Shown: positions 35,606 to 44,371, counted from the first letter of the stretch. The stretch is 64,000 bases of DNA from Ralstonia condita (GCF_958405655.1 NZ_CATYWO010000001.1:744001-808000), one strand, 5' to 3'. The notes: generated by a model from the letters alone, not told the origin. Made by a program: numbers and translations.

Positions 35606-37114
35606 TCAGGCGTCGGGTGTCAGCAGCGACATGCCAAGACGCGCACGGCGCAGCAGCCATGGGCTCGGGCGGTAACGTGGGTCACCGTAGAGCGCGTAGA
35701 GGTTCTGCAGCACTTCGAGAATCGCCATTGCGCCGAGCGTGTCGCCCAGCGCGAGCGGCCCCTGCGGATAGCCCAGGCCGAGCGTGACGGCCAGGTCGAT
35801 GTCGTGTGGCGTGGCAATGCGCTGCTGTGCGATGTCGCAGGCGATGTTGACGATGCACGCGACGATGCGCTGCGCAACGAAGCCACCCGAATCGCGGATC
35901 ACCGTCACGGGCACACCATCGGAGGCGAGCAGGCCGTGGGCAGCGTCGCGGTAGGTCGGGTCGGTGGCGGGCGTGGTCATCAGCGTGCGGCGCTTGGTGG
36001 CGGCAAACGGATAGAGCGTATCGAGCGCCACGGTGCGGCGCGCGTCGAGTCCCTCGGCGGCCACGCAAGCCGTCGCGTCGACGCCGCGCGGCGTGACGAT
36101 GATGAGCGCATCGGCCGATGGCTTGGAGCCCGCTTCGGGCGTGACACCCAGACTGAGCAGCAGGCGCTGGGCTGCGGCATGACCGGCCTCATGAGCGCGG
36201 CTGATCCACACCGACGACGGGCGGGCTGCCGGCGCGGGCGCTGCGGCCGGGACCTGCTTCTGCCCATCGGGGTAGCGATAGAAGCCCTCGCCGGTCTTGC
36301 GGCCCAGGATGCCCCCGGCAAGGCGCACGGCTGTGATCTGCGAAGGCCGATAGCGTGGCTCGTCATAGAACTGGCGGTAGACCGATTCCATCACCGGATG
36401 CGACACGTCCAGGCCCGTCAGGTCCATCAGCTCGAACGGGCCCATGCGGAAGCCGGCTTGCTCTCGCATCACGGCATCGATGTCCGCAAATGCGGCGGCG
36501 CCTTCCTGCGCCACGCGCAGTCCCTCGGTGTTCATGCCGCGTCCGGCGTGGTTGACGATGAAGCCCGGCATGTCGATGCACCGCACGGCGGTGTGTCCCA
36601 TGCGCTTGGCGAGCAGGGCCAGGGCGTCGCCGGTGGCCGGCGCGCTGCGCAGGCCGTCGATGACTTCGACGACTTTCATCAGCGGCACCGGATTGAAGAA
36701 GTGGAAGCCCGCCACGCGCTCGGGGTGCCTGCACGCCGCAGCGATGGCCGTGATCGACAGCGACGACGTATTCGACGCCAGGATCGCATCTTCACGCACG
36801 ATGTCTTCAAGCTGGCGGAAGAGGTCGCGCTTGACCTCCAGTTTCTCGACGATGGCCTCGACGACAAGATCGCAGTCGGCGAGGTCGGCGAGGGTGTCGG
36901 CGGGAGACAGCCGCCCGATTGTGGCGTCGGCTTCATCCGCCGTGAGCTTGCCCTTGGCGGCCAGCTTGGTCAGCGTGTCTGCCAGTGCCGTGCGCGCCGC
37001 CTGCACCGCTTGCGCGTTGGCGTCGAACAGCCTGACGCGCAGGCCGGCCTGGGCCGCAATCTGTGCGATGCCGCGCCCCATGGCGCCGGTGCCCACAATC
37101 CCGATGGTCTGCAT
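35606..37114 (-). CDS. 3-hydroxyacyl-CoA dehydrogenase (PaaH/PaaC type)
   Basis: 502 residues from the ATG at 37114. The Rossmann motif GIVGTGAMGRGIAQIAAQ opens the NAD domain, then ILASNTSSLSITAIAAACRH and the catalytic GFHFFNPVPLMKVVEVIDG. A second, partly repeated C-terminal dehydrogenase-type domain follows (from about residue 310, ending LYALYGDPRYRPSPWL). This double layout matches PaaH, which oxidises 3-hydroxyadipyl-CoA in phenylacetate breakdown, but no other paa genes are nearby, so the substrate is left open. A GCACG-AG-CGTGC palindrome lies 40 bp upstream of the start. Confidence 0.9.
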   Translation of the reverse strand: MQTIGIVGTGAMGRGIAQIAAQAGLRVRLFDANAQAVQAARTALADTLTKLAAKGKLTADEADATIGRLSPADTLADLADCDLVVEAIVEKLEVKRDLFRQLEDIVREDAILASNTSSLSITAIAAACRHPERVAGFHFFNPVPLMKVVEVIDGLRSAPATGDALALLAKRMGHTAVRCIDMPGFIVNHAGRGMNTEGLRVAQEGAAAFADIDAVMREQAGFRMGPFELMDLTGLDVSHPVMESVYRQFYDEPRYRPSQITAVRLAGGILGRKTGEGFYRYPDGQKQVPAAAPAPAARPSSVWISRAHEAGHAAAQRLLLSLGVTPEAGSKPSADALIIVTPRGVDATACVAAEGLDARRTVALDTLYPFAATKRRTLMTTPATDPTYRDAAHGLLASDGVPVTVIRDSGGFVAQRIVACIVNIACDIAQQRIATPHDIDLAVTLGLGYPQGPLALGDTLGAMAILEVLQNLYALYGDPRYRPSPWLLRRARLGMSLLTPDA

Positions 37115-37153
37115 TTGAATTCCGCTGCGATCGAAAGAAGTCTGGCTAAAATA

Positions 37154-37165
37154 GCACGAGCGTGC
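37154..37165. promoter_or_regulatory. operator-like palindrome between 3-hydroxyacyl-CoA dehydrogenase and GST genes
   Basis: TAGCACGAGCGTGCG contains the palindrome GCACG-AG-CGTGC, 40 bp before the dehydrogenase start on the minus strand and 60 bp before the GST start. It resembles the half-site TTAGCACGACCGTTC in the paired operator at 9443-9476. It overlaps an A/T-rich stretch (GGCTAAAATAGC) that could hold the promoter. Confidence 0.5.
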
Positions 37166-37224
37166 GATTTTTGGCACCCGCACCGACCATAATGGGCGGT
37201 CACACCACCAAGGAGAGAGGCTTC

Positions 37225-37881
37225 ATGCTGACGCTATACGGTTTTTCTGCGAGCAACTACTACAACAAGGTGAAGCTGGCGCTGATGGAGAAGGGCCTTC
37301 CGTTCGAGGAAGCGCTGCGCTGGCCCGACCAGACCGATGCTGACCTCTCCCCGCTGCACAAGGTCCCGTATCTGGCGTGCGAAGCGGGAGGGCTCTGCGA
37401 GTCGCAGGTGATTGTCGATTATCTGGAGGCCCGCTATCCGCAGCATCCGTTGATTCCGTCCGACCCGTTCGCGGCGGCGAAGGTGCGCGAAATCGTGACC
37501 TTCCTGGAGCTACACCTGGAACTGGTGGCGCGCCAGCTGTTCGCAGAAGCGTTCTTCGGCGGCAAGGTCAGCGACAACCTGAAGGTGAAGGTGCGCGAGC
37601 AACTCCAGAAGAACATTCCGGCCGCGGCAAAGCTGTTCAAGTTTGCGCCGTATGTGGCGGGCGACACGTTCACCATTGCGGACTGTGCGGCCATCGTGCA
37701 CTTCCCGCTGGTGAGCTCGGCCACCAAGATCATCTACGGCGAAGACATGCTCGCGGCCATCGAGGGCATCAAGCCGTATCTGGCGAAAATGGCTGAAAAC
37801 CCGAACGTGCAGAAGATCAACGCCGACCGCAAGGTCAACACGGAACAGATGCTCGCCTACTACGCCAGCAAGCGAGCCTGA
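37225..37881 (+). CDS. glutathione S-transferase family protein
   Basis: 218 residues from the ATG at 37225, preceded by AAGGAGAGAGG. The thioredoxin-like domain starts MLTLYGFSASNYYNKVKLAL with Ser at the usual catalytic position. It continues with HKVPYLACEAGGLCESQVIV (the cis-Pro and the glutathione-binding ES pair) and the helical domain containing GDTFTIADCAAIVHFPLV. The substrate is unknown. It diverges from the hydroxyacyl-CoA dehydrogenase operon. Confidence 0.88.
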   Translation: MLTLYGFSASNYYNKVKLALMEKGLPFEEALRWPDQTDADLSPLHKVPYLACEAGGLCESQVIVDYLEARYPQHPLIPSDPFAAAKVREIVTFLELHLELVARQLFAEAFFGGKVSDNLKVKVREQLQKNIPAAAKLFKFAPYVAGDTFTIADCAAIVHFPLVSSATKIIYGEDMLAAIEGIKPYLAKMAENPNVQKINADRKVNTEQMLAYYASKRA

Positions 37882-37893
37882 CGGGCGCCAGCC

Positions 37894-39081
37894 TTACAGC
37901 TTCGACAAACGCTCCAGCGCCAACTGGAGCGTTTCGTCTTTCTTGGCGAAGCAGAAACGCACCACGCCGGACTCGCGCGGCTGCGAATAGAACGCCGACA
38001 CGGGGATGGCCGCCACGCCGATCTCGCTGTTGAGCCACTTGGCGAACTCGGCCTCGGGCAGGTCCGAGATGGCGGTGTAATCCACGCACTGGAAATACGT
38101 CCCCTGGCAGGGGAGCAGTTTGAAGCGCGTTTTCTCGAGACCGGCGCGGAACAGGTCGCGCTTGTGCTGGTAGAACGCGGGCAGGTCGAGGTACGGGCGC
38201 GGATCGGCCATATAGGCCGCCAGCCCGTGCTGCATTGGCGTGTTGACCGTGAACACGTTGAACTGGTGCACCTTGCGGAATTCCGCCGACAGCGCAGCGG
38301 GCGCAGCCACGTAGCCGACCTTCCAGCCCGTCACGTGATACGTCTTGCCAAAGCTCGAGACCACGAAGGCACGCCGCGCCAGCTCGGGAATGCGTGCCAC
38401 CGAGGCGTGCGGCACGCCGTCGTACACCATGTGCTCGTAGACCTCGTCGGCGAGCAGCAGGACGTTGGTGGGCGCCAGAATGTCGGCGAGCTTCTGCATG
38501 TCGTCCGCATGCCAGACCGTGCCGGTCGGGTTATGCGGCGTGTTGAGCATGACCAGGCGCGTGCGCGGTGAAATGGCAGCCGCCAGCTTGTCGAAGGGGA
38601 TACGGAAGTCCGGAGCTTCGAGCGTGATTGGAACCACCTTGCCACCTGCCAGCTCAATCGATGGGATGTAGCTGTCGTACGTCGGCTCGAACACGATCAC
38701 TTCGTCGCCGGGATGCACGCAGCACAGCACGGCGGTCAGCAGTGCCTGCGTGGCGCCGGCGGTGATCGTGATCTCGCGATCGGCGTCGTAGCTGTGGCCG
38801 TAGAGGTTGGCGATCTTCGCTGCGATGGCGTGGCGCAGCGCCGGCACGCCCGCCATGGGCGGATATTGGTTCAGCCCGGCGCGCATGGCGTCCGACACCG
38901 CATCGACGATGCGCGGGTCGCAGTCGAAGTCAGGGAAGCCCTGGCCGAGGTTGACGGCCTGCTTCTCGGCGGCCAGCGCCGACATCACGGTAAAGATGGT
39001 GGTGCCGACATTCGGCAGCCGCGAGGGCGGCGGGGTCATGGGCGCAAGGGGTTCAGCAGCGCGGGTAGCAACGGTGGTCAT
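37894..39081 (-). CDS. pyridoxal phosphate-dependent aminotransferase (YbdL/methionine type)
   Basis: 395 residues. A fold-type I class I/II aminotransferase: AVNLGQGFPDFDCDPRIVDA, ITAGATQALLTAVLCCVHPG, the NPTG motif in LNTPHNPTGTVWHADDM and the PLP-binding Lys in VVSSFGKTYHVTGWKVGY. These features and the CVHPGDEVIVFEPTYDSYIP pattern resemble YbdL, which transaminates methionine and aromatic residues, or kynurenine aminotransferases. It overlaps the upstream PIN-domain gene by 4 bp. Confidence 0.88.
   Translation of the reverse strand: MTTVATRAAEPLAPMTPPPSRLPNVGTTIFTVMSALAAEKQAVNLGQGFPDFDCDPRIVDAVSDAMRAGLNQYPPMAGVPALRHAIAAKIANLYGHSYDADREITITAGATQALLTAVLCCVHPGDEVIVFEPTYDSYIPSIELAGGKVVPITLEAPDFRIPFDKLAAAISPRTRLVMLNTPHNPTGTVWHADDMQKLADILAPTNVLLLADEVYEHMVYDGVPHASVARIPELARRAFVVSSFGKTYHVTGWKVGYVAAPAALSAEFRKVHQFNVFTVNTPMQHGLAAYMADPRPYLDLPAFYQHKRDLFRAGLEKTRFKLLPCQGTYFQCVDYTAISDLPEAEFAKWLNSEIGVAAIPVSAFYSQPRESGVVRFCFAKKDETLQLALERLSKL
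37907..37944 (+). terminator. hairpin terminator inside the end of the convergent aminotransferase gene
   Basis: An 11-bp perfect stem AAACGCTCCAG/CTGGAGCGTTT with a 6-nt loop is followed by CGTCTTTCTT. It lies 26 bp after the GST stop but inside the last codons of the minus-strand aminotransferase gene, so one sequence serves as terminator and coding DNA. Confidence 0.75.
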
Positions 39082-39617
39082 GGCAAGGCGGCTTCGGGCT
39101 TGAGGTGGGCTTGGGCAGGTTCAATGGCTTCCAACCTGACGCGCGCGGCGAATTCTTTCGGCGGCAAGACGGCCACGTCGCAATACTTGGCCATGCGACG
39201 CTTGAGCTTGAGCACCGCCCTGTCCTTGGAGACGAGATACGCCACGCTGGCAGCGTCGGCCAGCGCGAGGAACTTCTGGTCGTCGCGGTCCTTGCAGCGG
39301 GGGACAAAGGGTTGGCCTTGCGCGCCGGCCGCCTCTTCGGGGTCGGCCACCGGCTGCGTGACACGGTCCACCCAGGCCAGCGCCGCCTGTGCATCGACTG
39401 CATAGCGCGCGAACTGCGGGTAGTCGAGCACACGGCGTAACTCTTCGCGGCAGGCGGGGCTGATGATGGCTTCCAGCCGGCCGGCTTCGAGCGCTGCCCG
39501 GATAGGGCGCGCCACAGCGTCATCGAAGATCAGGATGTCGACCCAGATGTTGGAGTCCAGCACCACGCGCGGCGGTGGCGGGCATGGGCTCGGGGCAAGG
39601 GCGGCAGCGTCTGCCAT
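39078..39617 (-). CDS. PIN-domain protein, putative toxin (COG1569 type)
   Basis: 179 residues from the ATG at 39617. The PIN nuclease fold shows the first acidic residue in VVLDSNIWVDILIFDD, the following ACREELRRVLDYP and the DRDDQKFLALADAASVAYLV / SKDRAVLKL acidic positions. The family is annotated as the toxin half of toxin-antitoxin pairs, yet no antitoxin-like gene is adjacent. The gene is instead coupled to an aminotransferase (ATGA overlap) and is 37 bp from the divergent yaaA. RNase activity is family inference. Confidence 0.83.
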   Translation of the reverse strand: MADAAALAPSPCPPPPRVVLDSNIWVDILIFDDAVARPIRAALEAGRLEAIISPACREELRRVLDYPQFARYAVDAQAALAWVDRVTQPVADPEEAAGAQGQPFVPRCKDRDDQKFLALADAASVAYLVSKDRAVLKLKRRMAKYCDVAVLPPKEFAARVRLEAIEPAQAHLKPEAALP

Positions 39618-39654
39618 TCGATACAATTCCAGACTTGTGAACCGCGATTCTGAC

Positions 39655-40428
39655 ATGATCATCGTCCTCTCGCCGGCCAAGTCGCTCGACTACGACACGC
39701 CGCCGCGCATCAAGACCCACACGCTGCCCGATTTCATCGGGCGCTCCGCAGAACTCATCGACGTGCTCCGCAAGCTGTCACCGGCCCAGATCGGCACGCT
39801 GATGCACATTTCCGACCCGCTTGCCGTGCTGAATGCCACGCGCTACGCGGATTGGTCGCCCGAATTCACGGCCGAGAACAGCAAGCAGGCGGTCCTCGCG
39901 TTCGACGGCGATGTGTATGGCGGGCTCGACGCAAACGCGCTCTCCGCAGACGATCTGCACTTCGCGCAGAAGCACCTGCGCATTCTGTCCGGCCTGTACG
40001 GGGTCCTGCGCCCGCTCGACTGGATGCAGCCGTATCGGCTGGAGATGGGTACGCGCCTGGCCAATCCGCGCGGCAAGGATCTCTACGCGTTCTGGGGCGA
40101 TGATGTGACGCTTGCGCTCAATACGCTCTTCAAGCAGGACGACGACCCCGTGCTCGTCAATCTCGCGTCGGAAGAGTATTTCAAGGTGGTGCGGCCCAAG
40201 GTGCTCAAGGCGCGTGTCGTCACGCCGGTGTTCGAAGACTGGAAGAGCGGCCAGTACAAGATCATTTCGTTCTATGCCAAGCGCGCGCGTGGGCTGATGG
40301 CGCGCTACGCGATCGAACACCGCATGACCGATCCGCGCAAGCTCCAGGCGTTCGATGTCGATGGCTATGCCTTTGTCGCCGACGATTCCGACGACGAGCG
40401 CTGGGTCTTCCGCCGCAAGCTTGCCTGA
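39655..40428 (+). CDS. yaaA: peroxide stress protein YaaA (DUF328)
   Basis: 257 residues from the ATG at 39655. Characteristic YaaA segments are MIIVLSPAKSLDYDTP, ILSGLYGVLRPLDWMQPYRL, EMGTRLANPRGKDLYAFWGD and YAKRARGLMARYAIEH. YaaA lowers free iron and limits DNA damage during hydrogen peroxide stress, and binds DNA through a helix-hairpin-helix-like fold. It stands alone on the plus strand ahead of the carboxypeptidase gene. Confidence 0.94.
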   Translation: MIIVLSPAKSLDYDTPPRIKTHTLPDFIGRSAELIDVLRKLSPAQIGTLMHISDPLAVLNATRYADWSPEFTAENSKQAVLAFDGDVYGGLDANALSADDLHFAQKHLRILSGLYGVLRPLDWMQPYRLEMGTRLANPRGKDLYAFWGDDVTLALNTLFKQDDDPVLVNLASEEYFKVVRPKVLKARVVTPVFEDWKSGQYKIISFYAKRARGLMARYAIEHRMTDPRKLQAFDVDGYAFVADDSDDERWVFRRKLA

Positions 40429-40463
40429 CACGCCTTTGCTGTCCAACGTCTTCAGGGCCTGAC

Positions 40464-41609
40464 ATGACTGCCACCCAACCGTACATTTCCAGCACGTTCG
40501 ACAGCGGCGCCATCGAGATCGTCGATGCCGCGCGCGCAGATGCCATCCGCCTGCGCATCCGCCGTGATTCGCATGCCGACTTCACGCAGTGGTTCCACTT
40601 CCGCCTGCAGGGCGTGCAGGGTCAGGCGTGCAGGCTGACCCTCGAGAACGCCAGCGAATGCACGTACGCCGCTGGCTGGAAGGATTACCGGGCCGTCGCG
40701 TCGTATGACCGGGAGCATTGGTTCCGCGTGCCGACGCGCTACGACGGCAAGGCGCTGACCATCGAACTGACCCCCGAGCACGACAGCGTCTGGTTCGCGT
40801 ATTTCGAACCGTATCCGGATGAGCGGCACCTGTCGCTCGTTGCGGCCGCGCAAGCGTCGCCGGGCGTGCGGACCCAGCGTCTGGGCAGCACCGTGCAGGG
40901 GCGCGACATGACCAGCATCACCGTCGGCGAGCCCGGGCCTGGCAAGAAGCATGTCTGGATCATCGCGCGCCAGCATCCCGGCGAGACGATGGCCGAATGG
41001 TTTGTCGAAGGTCTGCTCGCGCGCCTGACGCGTCAGGGCGTGTGGAAGGGTGACCCGGTGGGACGCGTGCTCGCCGACCGCGCGGTGTTTCATATCGTGC
41101 CCAATATGAACCCGGACGGTTCGTCGCTCGGCAATCTACGCACGAATGCAGCGGGCGCCAACCTGAACCGGGAATGGATGGAGCCCGATGCGCAGCGCAG
41201 CCCAGAAGTCCTCTGCGTGCGTGGGGCGATCGAGCGAACCGGCGTCGACCTGTTCTTCGATATCCATGGTGATGAGGCCTTGCCCTATGTCTTCGTGGCC
41301 GGCAGCGAGATGTTGCCTGGCTTCACCGATGCGCAGCGCGCGGACCAGGACCGCTTTGTGGCCGCGTTCCTGCGCGCCTCACCGGATTTTCAGACGAAGT
41401 ACGGCTACGAGGCGAGCAAGTACAACGAGGATGCGCTCAAGCTGGCCTCCAAGTACATCGGCCATACCTATGGGTGCCTGTCATTGACGCTGGAGATGCC
41501 GTTCAAGGACAACGCCGATTTGCCCGACGCGCGCGTGGGCTGGGACGGTGCGCGCAGTGCCGCCCTGGGCGCGGCGATGCTGCAAGCGATCCTGGAATAC
41601 CTGGGCTGA
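40464..41609 (+). CDS. M14 family zinc carboxypeptidase (cytosolic type)
   Basis: 381 residues, no signal peptide. An N-terminal beta domain (about 1-120) precedes the catalytic domain. Zinc ligands are visible: His171 and Glu174 (RQHPGETMAEW) and His268 (FFDIHGDEA). NMNPDGSSLGNLRTNAAGAN, the NLNREW substrate-binding segment and catalytic Glu344 (LTLEMPFKDN) also fit. This is the layout of cytosolic carboxypeptidase-like M14D enzymes, whose bacterial substrates are mostly unknown. Confidence 0.9.
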   Translation: MTATQPYISSTFDSGAIEIVDAARADAIRLRIRRDSHADFTQWFHFRLQGVQGQACRLTLENASECTYAAGWKDYRAVASYDREHWFRVPTRYDGKALTIELTPEHDSVWFAYFEPYPDERHLSLVAAAQASPGVRTQRLGSTVQGRDMTSITVGEPGPGKKHVWIIARQHPGETMAEWFVEGLLARLTRQGVWKGDPVGRVLADRAVFHIVPNMNPDGSSLGNLRTNAAGANLNREWMEPDAQRSPEVLCVRGAIERTGVDLFFDIHGDEALPYVFVAGSEMLPGFTDAQRADQDRFVAAFLRASPDFQTKYGYEASKYNEDALKLASKYIGHTYGCLSLTLEMPFKDNADLPDARVGWDGARSAALGAAMLQAILEYLG

Positions 41610-41634
41610 GGGGGTACGGCGACCCCAAGACAAC

Positions 41635-41671
41635 ACGCGCCGCCAGAAACCCTGACGGCGCGTTTGCTTTT
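41635..41671 (+). terminator. terminator between the carboxypeptidase and lipoprotein genes
   Basis: The stem is ACGCGCCG-c-CAG / CTG-a-CGGCGCGT with loop AAACC and one mismatch, followed by TTTGCTTTTA. It sits between two convergent genes and its T-run reaches the lipoprotein stop codon. Confidence 0.75.
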
Positions 41672-42518
41672 ACTGGCTGGCCGTCGATTTCTTCTTTGTT
41701 GCCTTGTTGGTCGTCGACTTGGCGTTGGATTTGGATTTGCCGGTCGTGGCCGACTTGGCCTTTGCCGTGCCATTGCTCCTGGAAGCTTTGGCGGACTTGG
41801 CCGAGGCCTTGCCCCTGGCAGAGGTTTTGCCGTGCGCCGCAGTCGTCGTGCAGCGATGACCGCGTCGGCAGTGCGTACGGGCGGTTGTCGATGGTGCGGC
41901 GGACGGGCTGGCGAACGGTTGCCCGTTGGCGTCCAGCAACTCGTACGCGAGCATCATGCCTTCGTCATAGCCGCAGCGCACCTTTACCGGTTCCCATTGG
42001 TCGCCTGGCGTGCCGCGCTTGTGCACGGCGGCGATGAAGCTCACCACGCTCGAGACCTTGATTGCGCCTTGCTTGCTCGGTGAGAAACGCGTATCCCATG
42101 GTTCGACCTTGGCTTGCCCGTCGGACAATGCGCCGGTCGGCAGTCGGAACTGATCGAAACTCGTCGAGCGTGGAATGATCCAGCTCGCATGTGCGGCGCA
42201 ATCGGCCACGTCGGGGCGAGCGTTTTCAGATTTGATCAGGCGGTCGCGGGTTTGTGCGCGGTACTCGGACAAGCTCATCTTGTCCTTGGGCGGCAGGTTG
42301 ACCGTTGTGGTGCCGTCCGCGTCGGGCGCGCTGAACACGATGGGCGGGGTGGTCGGTCCGGGCGGGGTGGCCGGCGTGGACTGCACGGCCTGGGTGGCCG
42401 GCGCTGCGCCAGTCGAGGCGGTGGTCTGGTTCGACGTGTCGGTTGGTTGGGTCTGCAGATTGGAGCAGGCAGCCAGCAGCGCAACGACGCCGAGACAAAG
42501 AAGTTTGGGTCGCAACAT
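41670..42518 (-). CDS. putative lipoprotein with basic low-complexity tail
   Basis: 282 residues from the ATG at 42518. A lipoprotein signal is clear (MLRPKLLCLGVVALLAACSN, Cys18 as lipidation site). A Thr/Pro/Ala-rich linker follows to about residue 70, then a globular part (SLSEYRAQTRDRLIKSENAR, CAAHASWIIPRSTSFDQFRL, VKVRCGYDEGMMLAYELLDA) with two Cys that could form a disulfide. The last 60 residues are Lys/Ser/Thr/Ala repeats. I do not recognise the domain with certainty; a BspC-like domain is possible. The tail might bind cell wall or nucleic acid (inference). Confidence 0.75.
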   Translation of the reverse strand: MLRPKLLCLGVVALLAACSNLQTQPTDTSNQTTASTGAAPATQAVQSTPATPPGPTTPPIVFSAPDADGTTTVNLPPKDKMSLSEYRAQTRDRLIKSENARPDVADCAAHASWIIPRSTSFDQFRLPTGALSDGQAKVEPWDTRFSPSKQGAIKVSSVVSFIAAVHKRGTPGDQWEPVKVRCGYDEGMMLAYELLDANGQPFASPSAAPSTTARTHCRRGHRCTTTAAHGKTSARGKASAKSAKASRSNGTAKAKSATTGKSKSNAKSTTNKATKKKSTASQ

Positions 42519-42562
42519 CACGAGTGTTACAGGGTATCGGCGTGGGAAAACGCCATGATAGA

Positions 42563-42596
42563 GGAAAGCCGTAGGCGAAAGTTCCTGCGGCTTTCC
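42563..42596 (-). terminator. strong hairpin between the peptide-binding protein and lipoprotein genes
   Basis: The stem is GGAAAGCCG-t-AGG / CCT-g-CGGCTTTCC with loop CGAAAGTT and one mismatch. It lies about 60 bp after the stop of the minus-strand ABC binding protein. No clear T-run follows, so it may stabilise mRNA ends rather than terminate fully. Confidence 0.5.
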
Positions 42597-42657
42597 CCAA
42601 TGCAGCGCGTGCGGCGATCTTGCTGTCACCGCACGCCACGACGTTGCGGGCCGGTCA

Positions 42658-44253
42658 TCACTGCTTGGTGAACAGGTGCGCGAGCGACCATTCGTCGGTA
42701 CGCGCCTCGTAGCGGATGCCCTTGCGCATCGCCCATGTGGCGAGCTGGTGGTGCGACGGGATGATCGCGTAATCCTGCTGTGCAAAGCGTGCCGCAGCCT
42801 TGGCGGCCTGCTCGTGCGCTTGTTCGCTCGATACCGTGGACAGCGACGTCTGCACGAGCTTGTCCAGTTCCGGATTGCTGTAGCGGCCCCAGTTCCAGGT
42901 GCCGTAGCCGGTTTGCGCATTTGGCGTGCCGAGGATGCTGCGCAGCGCCACGTCCGCGGCCACGGAACCCCAGCCGAGCATCATGAACGAGAACTCGCCC
43001 TGGCGCGCACGCGAGAAATACGCCGCCACCGGCAGGGTTTCCACCTTGGTCTGGATGCCGATGCGCGTGAGCAACTGCGCCGTGGTCTGCGCCACCTGGG
43101 CATCATTCAGGTATCGGTTGTTGGTGGCATGCAGCGTCAGACCGAAGCCGTCCGGATAGCCCGCCTCGGCAAGCAGTTTCTTTGCGCGGGCAGGGTCATA
43201 TCCGATCGGCTTCCCACCCGGGTGCCCGAAGATCTGGGGCGACACAATGCTCGATGCGACCACGCCCTGGCCCTCCAGCACGCGGCTCACGATGGCATCG
43301 CGGTTGATTGCCAGCGCTACGGCCTCGCGCACGCGACGGTCCTTGAACGGGTTCTTGGCAAGCGGCTTGCCTGCCTTGTCGGTAATGAACGGCGAGGCAT
43401 CCCGGCTCTGGTCCATCTGCCAGAAGATCGTGCGCCACGACACCTGCTGCTCGAGATGGAACTTGGGGTTCTGCTTGATGCGCGGCACATCGGCGGCCGG
43501 GACCGCTTCCACCACATCCACGTCGCCCGAGAGCAGGGCGGCCGTGCGCGCCGCATTGTCGGTGATGATCTTGAAGGTCACCTTGTCCCACTGCGGCACG
43601 CGGCCCCAGTAATGGGGGTTCTTCTTCAGGACAATCTCTTGCCCGCGCGTGAAATGGTCGAACAGGAACGGGCCGGTGCCGATCATGGCGCGGCCCGCAT
43701 CAAAGTCGGCCTGCGATGCGTTTGCCACCTTTTTCGGGATGATCGGCAGGCTGTTCAGGTCGTTCGGGATGCTCGCGTAGTTCGGGATCGACACCTTCAG
43801 CCGCACGGTGAGCGGATCGACGATCTGCACCTCGGTGATCGACTTGGTGTAGCTCGTGAACGGGCCCGGGCTGTTGGTCAGGCGCGCGGGGCGCTCGATG
43901 GAGGCCTTCACGTCTTCGCCGGTGAATGGCGTGCCGTCGCTCCATTTCACGTTCGGGCGCAGTTTGATTTCCCACGTGTGCGCATCGATGGCCTTCCACG
44001 ATGTCGCCAGGCCTGGGATGTATCGGCCGTTCTTGTCGAGAAAGACCAGCGACTCGAAGATATGCAGCGCCATCGCATTGTTGGGACCGGCGTTGTTCCA
44101 TTGCGGGTCCATCGATGTGACGTCGGCGGAGAGGCCAATGCGCAAGTCGTCGGCCTGTGCGGCTAGCGGCACTGCCGCGGTGCCTGCCAGTATGCACGCG
44201 GCAAGGTTGCGGATCAGGGCGCGCAGAAAAGGGCTGAAGGGGTGACTGGCCAT
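42658..44253 (-). CDS. ABC transporter substrate-binding protein, peptide/nickel family
   Basis: 531 residues from the ATG at 44253, preceded by GAGGAGCTCCC. The N-terminal export signal ends near AAVPLAAQADD. The mature protein is an SBP_bac_5 (DppA/OppA-type) periplasmic binding protein: TSMDPQWNNAGPNNAMALHI, WSDGTPFTGEDVKASIERP, GTGPFLFDHFTRGQEIVLKK and FKDRRVREAVALAINRDAIV. The ligand is probably a short peptide, but glutathione or other molecules are also bound by this family. No permease or ATPase genes are nearby, so it is an orphan binding protein. Confidence 0.92.
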   Translation of the reverse strand: MASHPFSPFLRALIRNLAACILAGTAAVPLAAQADDLRIGLSADVTSMDPQWNNAGPNNAMALHIFESLVFLDKNGRYIPGLATSWKAIDAHTWEIKLRPNVKWSDGTPFTGEDVKASIERPARLTNSPGPFTSYTKSITEVQIVDPLTVRLKVSIPNYASIPNDLNSLPIIPKKVANASQADFDAGRAMIGTGPFLFDHFTRGQEIVLKKNPHYWGRVPQWDKVTFKIITDNAARTAALLSGDVDVVEAVPAADVPRIKQNPKFHLEQQVSWRTIFWQMDQSRDASPFITDKAGKPLAKNPFKDRRVREAVALAINRDAIVSRVLEGQGVVASSIVSPQIFGHPGGKPIGYDPARAKKLLAEAGYPDGFGLTLHATNNRYLNDAQVAQTTAQLLTRIGIQTKVETLPVAAYFSRARQGEFSFMMLGWGSVAADVALRSILGTPNAQTGYGTWNWGRYSNPELDKLVQTSLSTVSSEQAHEQAAKAAARFAQQDYAIIPSHHQLATWAMRKGIRYEARTDEWSLAHLFTKQ

Positions 44254-44371
44254 CGGGAGCTCCTCGGGTTCGGGCGATGATGCCATGTGGCGAGAAAGCG
44301 CCATTGTGCCGCAGCCCGTCTCGACGTGTGGGGCACAAAGCGGCTATCGATAGAATCGACGCCGCAGCAAT

